Assembly (NCBI GenBank): GCA_002358555.1
Contig: DEPC01000107.1
Coordinates: 1 to 14,437 of the forward strand
Origin: Hungatella sp. UBA3402
Lineage (GTDB): Bacteria; Bacillota; Clostridia; Lachnospirales; Lachnospiraceae
Direction of reading: 5' to 3'
Length of the DNA: 14,437 bases
Shown: positions 1 through 7,305 of the stretch, one piece after another
Layout: every line of letters starts with the position of its first letter
Position numbering within the stretch: position 1 is the stretch's first letter
Notes under the pieces: generated by a model
Seen by the model: the letters and a program-made list of their open reading frames with translations, nothing else
Databases searched by the model: none
What the model was told of the DNA's origin: nothing
Program-made: the position numbers and the translations under genes

Positions 1-1136
1 ATCGTATTTTGGGCATCACTGATTTTCCAGAAACTGGAAGACAATGGTTTTCTTCTAGAAATCCATCCGTCATATATTTTGAGACAGATATTTTTTTATG
101 TAACTATATATTACTGTTTCTACCTGAAAACGAGAAATGGCTCTTTTGCGGCCCTGTGCTTTTAGAGGAGATAAGTGAAGAACGGTTTAATGTATTAACA
201 GCCGATTTAAACATTCCGATAGAATTTCACGCCAATATGAAATTTTATTATGACCATATGCCCTTTTTTCCTTCTGGAGACATTTTTAAAAGTATGTTTT
301 GTGAATTGGGAAATTATTTATATGGAAAAGACAACTTTGAACTTCAATATCATGACAACAATGATTTAGACTTATGGCATTATAATTATAAAAATTATCT
401 TCATATATCAGATGCCCCATTTTCCAATATTGATATTATAGAAGCCCGCTATAAAGCAGAAAATACTATGATGGATGCTATCAGCAACTGCAATGAGTCT
501 GCTGCTCTAGAGGCAATCACAAAATTTCATGCCTATATGTTGCCTCAGCGCCAAACCAATAAGCTGCGAGATATGAAAGATTATACGATTACCTTTAATA
601 CTCTTTTGCGTAAATCAGCGGAACAGGCAGGAGTACATCCGATTCATATTGACAGCCATTCCAATGGTACAATTATGCTCATTGAACAGGTTACAAGCGT
701 AAATCAATGTATTGCATTTCAAAAGAAAATGATACATGAATATTGCGAACTTATCCGCAGGCACAGTCTGAAAGATTATTCTCCTCTTATTGGAAAGACT
801 CTTACTTATATCAATGCAGAACTCTGTGCCAATTTAAGTTTAAATCGATTGGCTAAACATCTAAATGTAAATGCTAGTTATCTTTCTATGCTGTTCAAAA
901 AGGAAGTCGGTATAACATTGACAGATTATGTAAATAATCATCGAATTAAACATGCTCAAAAACTTTTGTTGTGTACAAATCTACCCATCAAATCCATTGC
1001 TTTGCAGTGTGGTATTTCAGATATCTATTATTTTACCCGACTTTTCAAGCGCATTACAGGTACTACGCCAAAAGCATTCCGTGTGGAAACTCCTCACGAA
1101 GTACGCTGCAATTTGCTGAGGCTTAGGAATTATTAA
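1..1136 (+). CDS. AraC-family transcriptional regulator, 5' end cut by window edge
   Basis: This is a DNA-binding transcriptional regulator. The frame is open from base 3, and the first possible start inside the window is a TTG at base 9 with no room for a visible ribosome binding site, so the true start probably lies upstream. Numbered from that TTG, residues about 260-360 form the C-terminal AraC/XylS domain with two helix-turn-helix units. The first is about 277-300 (LSLNRLAKHLNVNASYLSML) and the second about 326-350 (PIKSIALQCGIS, then YYFTRLFKRITGTTP), with the usual family signature F-x-R-x-F-K-x-x-x-G-x-x-P. The N-terminal 250 residues are a sensor-type region without a recognisable ligand domain. 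It is the only real gene on the plus strand and converges on the next gene with 26 bases between stop codons. No hairpin terminator is obvious there. The target and ligand cannot be inferred. Family assignment is firm. Confidence 0.93.
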   Translation, partial: RILGITDFPETGRQWFSSRNPSVIYFETDIFLCNYILLFLPENEKWLFCGPVLLEEISEERFNVLTADLNIPIEFHANMKFYYDHMPFFPSGDIFKSMFCELGNYLYGKDNFELQYHDNNDLDLWHYNYKNYLHISDAPFSNIDIIEARYKAENTMMDAISNCNESAALEAITKFHAYMLPQRQTNKLRDMKDYTITFNTLLRKSAEQAGVHPIHIDSHSNGTIMLIEQVTSVNQCIAFQKKMIHEYCELIRRHSLKDYSPLIGKTLTYINAELCANLSLNRLAKHLNVNASYLSMLFKKEVGITLTDYVNNHRIKHAQKLLLCTNLPIKSIALQCGISDIYYFTRLFKRITGTTPKAFRVETPHEVRCNLLRLRNY

Positions 1137-1162
1137 TTTTCATATTTTGTTTTAAAATCTCT

Positions 1163-1624
1163 TTATAATGTCCAATCCTGTGCTTCTATTCCTAAAAATT
1201 TCTTATCTCGAAACCCAATACAAATCCCATGCTCAGGGTCACATTCACAGTCTCCAAAAAAGGATATTTCAGGATATAGATGTCCATCGATTGACTGTGT
1301 AATTTTACTGATATTGATTGCTATGGCAGAAATATACACTTCATTTTCTAAATCATCTTCTGTAATTTGTTTGTCTCCAATGTCATCATATTGTTCATTG
1401 CAATATGTAACAATCTCTTTCTTATAATCAGCAATATCAATATTTTTCAAAAACCAGTTCAAACAAGAAATTTCTGCCTCATTGAAAGCAAAACCTTCCT
1501 CTTTATAATCTCCAGTTTCATTGAACTGGTTGTCCCCAGTACAGATTACTTCGATTTCCTGTTCTTTGCCAAATAAATTGATGGTTATGGAATCGCCGTT
1601 ATTTAATGTTTGAATTCTTTTCAT
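1163..1624 (-). CDS. Acidic DUF6985-like protein, possible immunity-type
   Basis: A 153-residue acidic, soluble protein with no signal peptide or membrane segment. The N-terminal 60 residues look like a beta-rich domain, and the C-terminal half ends in a distinctive stretch, residues 125-141 (GDCECDPEHGICIGFRD), followed by KKFLGI. The D-P-E-H-G-x-x-x-x-F-x-D pattern recalls the DUF6985 group, whose members are often found among orphan or toxin-associated immunity proteins; this assignment is from memory and not certain. The ATG at 1624 lies 9 nt after the hemD stop, and the GAGGG ribosome binding site overlaps that stop, so it is co-transcribed and probably coupled with hemD. It is the last gene of the minus-strand series. 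A role in haem synthesis is not suggested by its sequence. Confidence 0.8.
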   Translation of the reverse strand: MKRIQTLNNGDSITINLFGKEQEIEVICTGDNQFNETGDYKEEGFAFNEAEISCLNWFLKNIDIADYKKEIVTYCNEQYDDIGDKQITEDDLENEVYISAIAINISKITQSIDGHLYPEISFFGDCECDPEHGICIGFRDKKFLGIEAQDWTL

Positions 1625-1633
1625 TTTTTCCCT

Positions 1634-2464
1634 CTATTCCAAAAGCTTAAAACATGCAATAATATCTTCTATGGTTGCATTTGCAGCAGAAATCGTCTTC
1701 ATGCCAATTCTTTTTGCCGCTTCTTCCGTCTTTTTTCCGATGCATACTGCTCGCACTGTTTCAAAAGGAAATATTCCTAGCATTTTATAAAATCCTTCCA
1801 CTGTAGAACTGCTTGTAAAAATCACAGTAGTAATTCTTTTGTCTTTCATCGCGGATTGCAGAAGGGATGCATATTCCATCATAAATCTAGTATCATAGAT
1901 AGCTAAATCTTTATAGATAAGTGTTTGGTTTTTGTTAATCTCCTGCAAAATCTCGTCTGCACCTATGGAAGACCTAGCTAGTAAAATCTTTATATTATTT
2001 TCTAACGTTTGAGCAAGAAGTTTTCCAAGAAAGCTTCCATTATACTGTTTGGGCATATAGTCAGCCTTAAATCCCCGATTCATCAATACTTCTGCTGTTC
2101 TTGGTCCAATTACTGCAAATTTCATATGAGATACTGCTTGAATATCCCTCCCAGACTCTATCAATAATGAAAAAAAACATTCAACTCCATAGGGAGAAGT
2201 GAATGTCAATACTTGATACCAATGTAACTGTTGTAGCTCTGTCTCAATATCTTGTAGGCGGGATTGTTCCTTTATCGGAATTGTCTGAATGGTAGGAATA
2301 GATAATACTTCTGCCCCCAGAGCCTTTAGTTTGTCCTGCAGTTGAAATCCCCTCTCTTTTGGGCGGGTTACAAGAATTTTTTCCCCAGATAAGGGCAAAT
2401 AAGAATCCTGTTTGTTTTGTTTTGTCTCTATTGCATAGCACATAGCTTTTTGACCCTTTCTCAT
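1634..2464 (-). CDS. hemD: Uroporphyrinogen-III synthase
   Basis: Cytoplasmic enzyme that closes and inverts ring D of hydroxymethylbilane to give uroporphyrinogen III, the branch point to sirohaem, cobalamin and haem. The family is poorly conserved but its landmarks are all visible: GEKILVTRPKERG near residues 27-39, TFTSPYGVECFF near 87-98, FAVIGPRTAEVL near 116-127, the ILLARS segment near 160, IFTSSSTVEGFY near 215-226 and AVCIGKKTEEAAKRIG near 239-254. The start shown overlaps the hemC stop as ATGA but has no clear Shine-Dalgarno sequence. A second ATG at 2443 has AAAGGG about 10 nt upstream and would give 269 residues, which is equally plausible. This is a stand-alone HemD, not the fusion with uroporphyrinogen-III methyltransferase common in Clostridia. 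Product is firm, start less so. Confidence 0.93.
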   Translation of the reverse strand: MRKGQKAMCYAIETKQNKQDSYLPLSGEKILVTRPKERGFQLQDKLKALGAEVLSIPTIQTIPIKEQSRLQDIETELQQLHWYQVLTFTSPYGVECFFSLLIESGRDIQAVSHMKFAVIGPRTAEVLMNRGFKADYMPKQYNGSFLGKLLAQTLENNIKILLARSSIGADEILQEINKNQTLIYKDLAIYDTRFMMEYASLLQSAMKDKRITTVIFTSSSTVEGFYKMLGIFPFETVRAVCIGKKTEEAAKRIGMKTISAANATIEDIIACFKLLE

Positions 2465-3354
2465 AATGATGTACTACAGATATTTTTAAGCGCCATTGCT
2501 AGTTGAATTCCTAACTCCTCTGGTGCAAAACGGTTGCCGGTTAAGGACATTTTTTTATATACATTATTCTCTCTATTGTAATATAATCCCTGTATTTTCA
2601 TCTCTTGCTCATTTAGAATTTCTGCATATACACCAATGGGCAGAGAACATCCGCCATTTAGATAAGTCATAAAAGCTCGTTCTGCAAGGGCGCAGGTTTC
2701 AGCCTCTTTATCAAAAAATCCTTCCAAAAAATCATAGTTGCTCTCTTTTTTTCCCTGAATGCAGAGAATTCCCTGTCCAGCGGCTGGTATCATCTCTTGT
2801 ATGGAAAAATATCTGCTGATGCGTTCTGTGAGTCCTAGTCTCTTTAATCCTGCTGCCGCCAAAACCAATGCACCATATTCTCCTTTATCCAGCTTCTCAA
2901 GTCTTGTCAGTACATTTCCCCGCACAGATTTTATTTCTGCCTTTGGATAAATATCCTTCAACTGTAGACTTCTCCGATTGCTAGAGCATCCGATTGGACC
3001 ATAGTAATCATATTCTGATATTCCTCTTGGCAAAACTAGGACATCTCTGGCATCCTCACGCCTGGAATATCCGATGATAGGTAAATCTGTTGCAACCTCA
3101 ATAGGCATATCTTTGAGAGAATGTACGGATAAATCGGTATTGCCATTGATAAGAGCCATATCCAATTCCCTGACAAACAGTCCCTTTCCTCCAATTTCAT
3201 CGAGTCTTGTTGACAAAATCATATCCCCTGTTGTTGTTACTTTAACCAGCTCTGCCTTATAACCTTCACAGTATTCTTCAATATACTTTAACACAAATTC
3301 TGCCTGAATACATGCAAGTTGACTTTTCCTTGTCCCAATTTTGATTGTTCTCAT
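2461..3354 (-). CDS. hemC: Hydroxymethylbilane synthase (porphobilinogen deaminase)
   Basis: Condenses four porphobilinogen molecules into hydroxymethylbilane using a covalently bound dipyrromethane cofactor. With this start it has 297 residues, slightly under the usual 300-315. Visible motifs are KIGTRKSQLA at 5-14, the active-site loop DLSVHSLKDMP at 74-84 with the catalytic aspartate D82, the RRSLQL segment near 127, RGNVLTRLEKL at 145-155, AAGQGIL at 191-197, and NGGCSLPIG at 233-241 with C236 as the cofactor attachment site. The reading frame continues upstream to an ATG at 3396, but that start has no ribosome binding site and would overlap bioY. The ATG at 3354 has AAAAGGA five bases upstream. 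hemC starts 28 nt after bioY and overlaps hemD by ATGA. No hemA, hemB or hemL is present in the window. Confidence 0.97.
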   Translation of the reverse strand: MRTIKIGTRKSQLACIQAEFVLKYIEEYCEGYKAELVKVTTTGDMILSTRLDEIGGKGLFVRELDMALINGNTDLSVHSLKDMPIEVATDLPIIGYSRREDARDVLVLPRGISEYDYYGPIGCSSNRRSLQLKDIYPKAEIKSVRGNVLTRLEKLDKGEYGALVLAAAGLKRLGLTERISRYFSIQEMIPAAGQGILCIQGKKESNYDFLEGFFDKEAETCALAERAFMTYLNGGCSLPIGVYAEILNEQEMKIQGLYYNRENNVYKKMSLTGNRFAPEELGIQLAMALKNICSTSL

Positions 3355-3359
3355 AGGAT

Positions 3360-3366
3360 TCCTTTT
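3360..3366 (-). promoter_or_regulatory. Ribosome binding site that sets the hemC start
   Basis: The minus strand reads AAAAGGA, then five bases, then ATG at 3354. The upstream alternative ATG at 3396 is preceded only by an A-run and no purine-rich Shine-Dalgarno match, so this site decides the start. Confidence 0.8.
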
Positions 3367-3382
3367 CTCAATATTTGATTCT

Positions 3383-3970
3383 TTACCATGATTCATACAA
3401 AGTTTTTTTGACTATCCCCCGCAGTTTTGCTGCCACACTGACTGCTGCGATACAAAGCCCAAAATCTGCTTCCACTGTCAGCAAAAAACAATTAAACAAT
3501 AAAATCTGCCAAGTAACTTCCTGAGCAATGATAAGACGGCAAACTAGAAAATAGTATACAACTCCAATGCTATAATATATCAATAATCCAGCCACTGATA
3601 CTAATAAAAGCTTAATAAAACTCAAACTCTGAACTCTTTCACACAGCCAAGCCATACTATATGCTGATACACCAAATCCAATTAGATATCCAAAGGTAGG
3701 TCGCAGCAGATAAGACATTCCTCCCCCAGAAGCAAATACTGGTACCCCCATCAATCCCAAAAGCAAGTACACACCAACACTGGCTCCTGCCAATTTTTTG
3801 TTCAGAAGAAGCCCTGCAAGCAGCACAAAAAACCATTGCAATGTAAAATGCATTGGTATTGGTTGTATAGGCAATGTAATTTTAATAAATGCTCCAGCAG
3901 CAATTAAGGAAGCAAATAATCCTCCTACCGTCAATTCTCGAATTGATAAAAAATTTTTTTCCTTTACCAT
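3383..3970 (-). CDS. bioY: Biotin transporter substrate-binding subunit (ECF S component)
   Basis: Integral membrane protein of 195 residues that captures biotin and, in the ECF system, docks onto a shared EcfT/EcfA module (not encoded here). About six hydrophobic segments are visible. The family landmarks are an N-terminal amphipathic stretch followed by LFASLIAAGAFIKI at 18-31, PIPMHFTLQ at 37-45, GVYLLLGLMGVPVFASGGG at 66-84 and RPTFGYLIGF at 90-99. Two positions differ from the commonest BioY pattern (GPTGGYLIGF and a C-terminal P-G-D-x-x-K), here RPTFGYLIGF and EADFGLC, so this may be a divergent BioY subgroup. The frame could start at a TTG at 3988, but ATG at 3970 is preferred because GGAG lies 9 nt upstream. 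It begins 5 nt after the SUKH gene stop and is followed by hemC. Confidence 0.92.
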   Translation of the reverse strand: MVKEKNFLSIRELTVGGLFASLIAAGAFIKITLPIQPIPMHFTLQWFFVLLAGLLLNKKLAGASVGVYLLLGLMGVPVFASGGGMSYLLRPTFGYLIGFGVSAYSMAWLCERVQSLSFIKLLLVSVAGLLIYYSIGVVYYFLVCRLIIAQEVTWQILLFNCFLLTVEADFGLCIAAVSVAAKLRGIVKKTLYESW

Positions 3971-3975
3971 GCCTA

Positions 3976-5880
3976 TTATCTCCGACAATCCACATTCATC
4001 TCTTTTAGTACATTCTCATATTCCAACTGACAGTCACGCAAATCCAGTTTTTTTAATTTGGGCATCTTGCACAGCAGACGGCAATCGGAAAAGTTGGTAT
4101 TGCGCAAAGAAAGTATTTCTACATTTTTACACAGTGTCAGAAATGAAAAATCATCGATACAAATTTTTTCAATTGTCAATCTATTTAAATGGACCATTCT
4201 CCCAACAGCAGACCAATCATGAAGATTATAATAATAAGGTTTTGGAAGAGCTATATGCCTGTTTGGAGGCACAATATAAATCCAATGATTCTCTCTAGAA
4301 CGAATCTGCCATCTCTCTGGTCTAAGCTTTAAATTCTTTATTTCCAGAAATATCTTATCCCAGTCATAAACAGTGGACGGAAGAACACCATATGTTTCCT
4401 CGATAACTAATGCAATGAATGGGTGAATGGCAATTCCATCTTCCTCATGGACATTATCAATCCCCAACTCTTGGCGGTCGCTTACCTTCAAAAGCAGACG
4501 ATGAGGTTTTAGTGGCTCTAAAACCTTTGAATGGATAAACTTCTCATGGACTACCTCCAATAAATAACAAGCTGTTTCATAAGTTGTAATCGCTTCATCC
4601 CTATGATGTGATTGTTCCCATGTCTCATTGCGACGAGTAGCAGCTGATACAGGTTCCATAGAGTATGCAAAATCCTGACAGATATGTTTTAAAGCAGAAT
4701 AAAGGGTTTCATTTTTAACTACAGGAATGGAACGCAGAGTTACTTTTAAAAGCGTTAAGTCCTCTCGTTCTTCCATTGATTTTAGAAAGAACTCTAAATA
4801 CTCATTGGCATCTGGAAACTTTCCAAAAGCTTCCATCAGATCTGGCTTTACTTCTTGTTCTGCAATCTCCCAAAGTCCCACTACATCATTCAATCTTAGC
4901 CAAGGACATTTTGTGAGCATCTGAAATGCTAGAAACCAATGTTTTTGAGAAACCTGTGGCAGTACCTTAAGAATCCGTTCCCCCCAATGTTCCAGAATTG
5001 CATTTTCATTTTCAGGAAAAAGACGAATGGACTGAAAAACTTCGGAGATAATTCCATCATACATTCCAGACTCCCACCGCTGCTCCATAAATACATCTTT
5101 ATATTGGGGATTAACCTTTTGAAGAAACTGCAAAATAAGCCTGGCATCTGGCTCCTTAACATATTCCTGAGCAATCGTTACAATCCATGCTCCAAATTCC
5201 TTTGACAGACATGGAAATTTTTTCATGCTAGAAAGAATAAGCGCTTTTTCCTCTTTTGTTACGGCTTTGGCATATTGCTGACGCAGTTCTTCTTCGCCTC
5301 CATCTAAATTAGTTGCAAACCAGAAAATATAATAACCACCTGCTACCTCCCGCAGCCATCTTGTATACCAAGCAAGAAATCCCTGCTCTCTGGGAAAGAA
5401 CAGATACAGTAAATCATCTTCTATATATACAACCTGCCCTCTATTTGGACCTGTCACTAACAAATAAGTAAAATAGCTATCGCCTTGACTGCCAATAGGA
5501 ATACAGCCCCGTCTACATTCTTCCCATTCTGGGATACCGTCCTGTTCTTCTTCCTCTGGAATCGTTAGTCCAGGATAAAGCCAAGGGTTTTTTTGAGGTT
5601 GTATCTCCCAGTCCAACCATCCTCGTATCTCTTTTAAAGAAAAAAGACCATAAAAAGGGCCTGCTCCGCCATCTCCTGCCAAGAGCAGAAAATCTCGGTA
5701 TTCCTCTGGCAGCTTGACTCCTATCTCCTGTTCAAAGGCTTCTATCTCTTTGATAGAAGCAGGAGGGTTCCATTGATAGTTATGTACATTTGCGCCAAAT
5801 CGTTTGCAATTTACATCTAAATTTTGAGCTTTCTTTAATAGTTGCCTCAGTTCTTCTAATGGAAACTCTTTTGATACCAT
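3976..5880 (-). CDS. SUKH (SMI1/KNR4) domain protein with helical middle and leucine-rich tail
   Basis: A 634-residue soluble protein with no signal peptide. Residues about 38-180 are a SUKH/SMI1-KNR4 domain: SIKEIEAFEQEIGVKLPEEY at 42-61, DFLLLAGDGGAGPFYGLF at 63-80, IPIGSQGDSYFTYL at 127-140, VVYIEDD at 150-156 and FLAWYTRWLRE at 168-178. Residues about 190-440 are predicted helical and HEAT-like by eye, for example segments ending in FLQKV, SIRLFP and SMKKFP. The last about 70 residues hold two leucine-rich-repeat-like units (VEILSLRNTNFSDC, then LKKLDLRDCQLE). SUKH proteins are known as immunity proteins of polymorphic toxins and as protein-interaction modules; no toxin is adjacent, so the role here is open. 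AGGAGG stands just before the ATG. It lies 77 nt after the 113-residue gene and 5 nt before bioY. Confidence 0.88.
   Translation of the reverse strand: MVSKEFPLEELRQLLKKAQNLDVNCKRFGANVHNYQWNPPASIKEIEAFEQEIGVKLPEEYRDFLLLAGDGGAGPFYGLFSLKEIRGWLDWEIQPQKNPWLYPGLTIPEEEEQDGIPEWEECRRGCIPIGSQGDSYFTYLLVTGPNRGQVVYIEDDLLYLFFPREQGFLAWYTRWLREVAGGYYIFWFATNLDGGEEELRQQYAKAVTKEEKALILSSMKKFPCLSKEFGAWIVTIAQEYVKEPDARLILQFLQKVNPQYKDVFMEQRWESGMYDGIISEVFQSIRLFPENENAILEHWGERILKVLPQVSQKHWFLAFQMLTKCPWLRLNDVVGLWEIAEQEVKPDLMEAFGKFPDANEYLEFFLKSMEEREDLTLLKVTLRSIPVVKNETLYSALKHICQDFAYSMEPVSAATRRNETWEQSHHRDEAITTYETACYLLEVVHEKFIHSKVLEPLKPHRLLLKVSDRQELGIDNVHEEDGIAIHPFIALVIEETYGVLPSTVYDWDKIFLEIKNLKLRPERWQIRSRENHWIYIVPPNRHIALPKPYYYNLHDWSAVGRMVHLNRLTIEKICIDDFSFLTLCKNVEILSLRNTNFSDCRLLCKMPKLKKLDLRDCQLEYENVLKEMNVDCRR
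3980..3983 (-). promoter_or_regulatory. Ribosome binding site that sets the bioY start
   Basis: GGAG on the minus strand, nine bases before ATG at 3970, overlapping the end of the preceding SUKH gene. It favours this ATG over the in-frame TTG six codons upstream. Confidence 0.6.
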
Positions 5881-5957
5881 TTCCCCTCCTGAAGTTGTTG
5901 AACATGTTTACTTCAATGACATGATTGCATGATATCATCAAATTTTTTAACTGCTGC

Positions 5958-6299
5958 CTAATTTTTGGCTCGTATCTTATTGATAATTACATTTGCTATG
6001 ACAGCAAACTGTTTCCTCTTAATCCCATTATCCTTTGCTCCTGCCTCCAGATATCCCTTCTCATCATAATTAAAAAGCATATCTGTTATAATCATACGCC
6101 AAATGCGCTCATTTAACCCATGAATCTCCTTTGCAACCTCATAGAAATCTTCACAAAATGAATCAAAGACCTCATCTTTTACTTTAGGATTATAAGACTT
6201 AAAAATTTTTGTAAAAATTTTTTTGACAGTTTCGATATCTAATTCAGAAAATACCACCTTGTTTTGACTAATTTGTTTGCTGTAAGAATAATTACTCAT
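5958..6299 (-). CDS. Hypothetical protein, 113 residues
   Basis: I do not recognise this family. The protein is small, soluble and lysine-rich, and looks mostly helical. It has an amphipathic segment around residues 24-60 (IETVKKIFTKIF, then DSFCEDFYEVAKEI) and a C-terminal helix rich in I, V and K (FAVIANVIINKIRAKN). The sequence around residues 68-92 (MIITDMLFNYDEKGYLEAG) has no cysteine pair or metal motif. GGAGG lies 8 nt upstream of the ATG, so it is very likely translated. It sits between a GNAT gene and the SUKH gene in a stretch of accessory genes, which is compatible with a small immunity or accessory role, but that is context only. Confidence 0.72.
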   Translation of the reverse strand: MSNYSYSKQISQNKVVFSELDIETVKKIFTKIFKSYNPKVKDEVFDSFCEDFYEVAKEIHGLNERIWRMIITDMLFNYDEKGYLEAGAKDNGIKRKQFAVIANVIINKIRAKN

Positions 6300-6417
6300 C
6301 TCATTTTCCTCCCATTTTATACTCAGATACCATTTTTATTTTTTGTTTTAATGCCCGCTTTTGCTACGCTCTGAAGGTGGAAGGTAGACTTAAATATCCA
6401 ATGGGGCAGTTCAGATG
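6300..6417. other. Intergenic region with a GC-richer 57-bp block
   Basis: The gap between the 272-residue GNAT gene and the 113-residue gene. Bases 6352-6408 are clearly GC-richer than the flanks, begin with TGCCC and end with GGGCA (a 5-bp inverted pair), and contain the direct repeat GAAGGT-G-GAAGGT at 6373-6385. Next to it, 6328-6350 is almost pure A/T. The block has no long open frame. It might be a short interspersed repeat or a mobile-element remnant; nothing in the window proves this. No convincing terminator or promoter was found. Confidence 0.35.
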
Positions 6418-7236
6418 TTAATGATTTTGCAACATGGTATACACACCCATATCTTGAAAGCCAATCGAATGATAGATAATCCCTGCTGTTGGATTACTAT
6501 AAAACAGACATAAAAATTGCTTTCCTTCTGACAGACAGTCCTCGCACAGTTTTAAAACAGTGGCTTTTGCATATCCCTTTTTTCGGAAATCTGGATGAGT
6601 TGCCACACCAACTACCATAGCAGAAGTATGGTTTTCTGCTGAAGTTTGAGCAATAGAAACTAATTTATCTTGTTCAAATATCCCATAGCTCCTCCCAAGT
6701 TCTGTTACATTCATACGAATATCCTCATAACATTCTTCCTTTGACCTATTGCAGTAAGAATACGAAAATTCGTCAATCAATAGATAAAAACTGTAAATTG
6801 CAGGAATATCCGTTGGAGTCAATCTCTTGACTTGCCCCATCAATTTCCCTGCCTGCTGCTTTTGTGCTTCTGTCACCTCATTCAGCCGTGCCAGATAGGT
6901 GAGATTAGCTTTTTTATTTTTTAGATATGGCAGCAGTTTCCTTATAATCTCATCTTTTCCACTGATATTTCTTGGATTGTTCTTTTCCAAAAACTTTCCT
7001 ACTTCTGCTGCATCATAATCGGTACAGTCACTGTATACTATAAAATTTCCTCGATAATCCAAAATAAAATAAGGAAATTTTATACCTGGACTCCAATTAT
7101 CTGCAGTATAACAGGAAATATTGCTATCTTCCATTCCAAATCGTTCTAAATCTCCGATAGCAAAAAGATTAAACTCTGGTTCTGGGAGCAAATAGTTTTG
7201 TACTTCTGACAAAACTTCATTTGTCAGCTTTTGCAT
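6418..7236 (-). CDS. GNAT-family N-acetyltransferase with N-terminal extension
   Basis: A 272-residue protein in two parts. Residues 1-125 form an N-terminal domain without a known function (an alpha/beta pattern starting EVQNYLLPEPEFNLFAIGDL at 11-30). Residues about 135-270 are an FR47/Gcn5-type acetyltransferase: YGIFEQDKLVSIAQ at 184-197, the acetyl-CoA binding motif VVGVATHPDFRKKGYA at 208-223 with R-K-K-G-Y-A as the pyrophosphate loop, and YSNPTAGIIYHSIGF at 246-260 as motif B. It probably acetylates a small molecule or protein amine from acetyl-CoA; the substrate is unknown. AAGGAG lies 9 nt before the ATG. It is 69 nt downstream of the LRR gene. The hairpin-forming sequence at 7256-7278 lies just before its ribosome binding site. 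Confidence 0.87.
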   Translation of the reverse strand: MQKLTNEVLSEVQNYLLPEPEFNLFAIGDLERFGMEDSNISCYTADNWSPGIKFPYFILDYRGNFIVYSDCTDYDAAEVGKFLEKNNPRNISGKDEIIRKLLPYLKNKKANLTYLARLNEVTEAQKQQAGKLMGQVKRLTPTDIPAIYSFYLLIDEFSYSYCNRSKEECYEDIRMNVTELGRSYGIFEQDKLVSIAQTSAENHTSAMVVGVATHPDFRKKGYAKATVLKLCEDCLSEGKQFLCLFYSNPTAGIIYHSIGFQDMGVYTMLQNH

Positions 7237-7305
7237 AATTATGTTCTCCTTCTTTCAAGAATGTCTTTGGCGTTCTTGTTTTTAAATATTCATCGTAGTA
7301 TATAT

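Noticed and set aside
2244..2441. 65-codon minus-strand frame inside hemD
   Set aside because: It is an out-of-frame reading of hemD, which has strong family motifs across the same bases.
3798..4298. 166-codon open frame on the plus strand
   Set aside because: It lies entirely opposite bioY and the SUKH gene, has no ribosome binding site, and the translation has no recognisable domain; it is a shadow of the minus-strand genes.
5881..5957. Palindrome ATGATATCAT and nearby repeated CATGAT words upstream of the SUKH gene
   Set aside because: The arms are short and AT-rich and no clear -35/-10 pair accompanies them, so an operator or promoter call is not supportable.
7256..7283. Hairpin CAAGAATG/CGTTCTTG followed by TTTTT on the plus strand, terminator-like
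   Set aside because: No plus-strand gene ends nearby, and on the minus strand there is no T-run after the stem. It may fold just before the GNAT ribosome binding site, but there is no further support.
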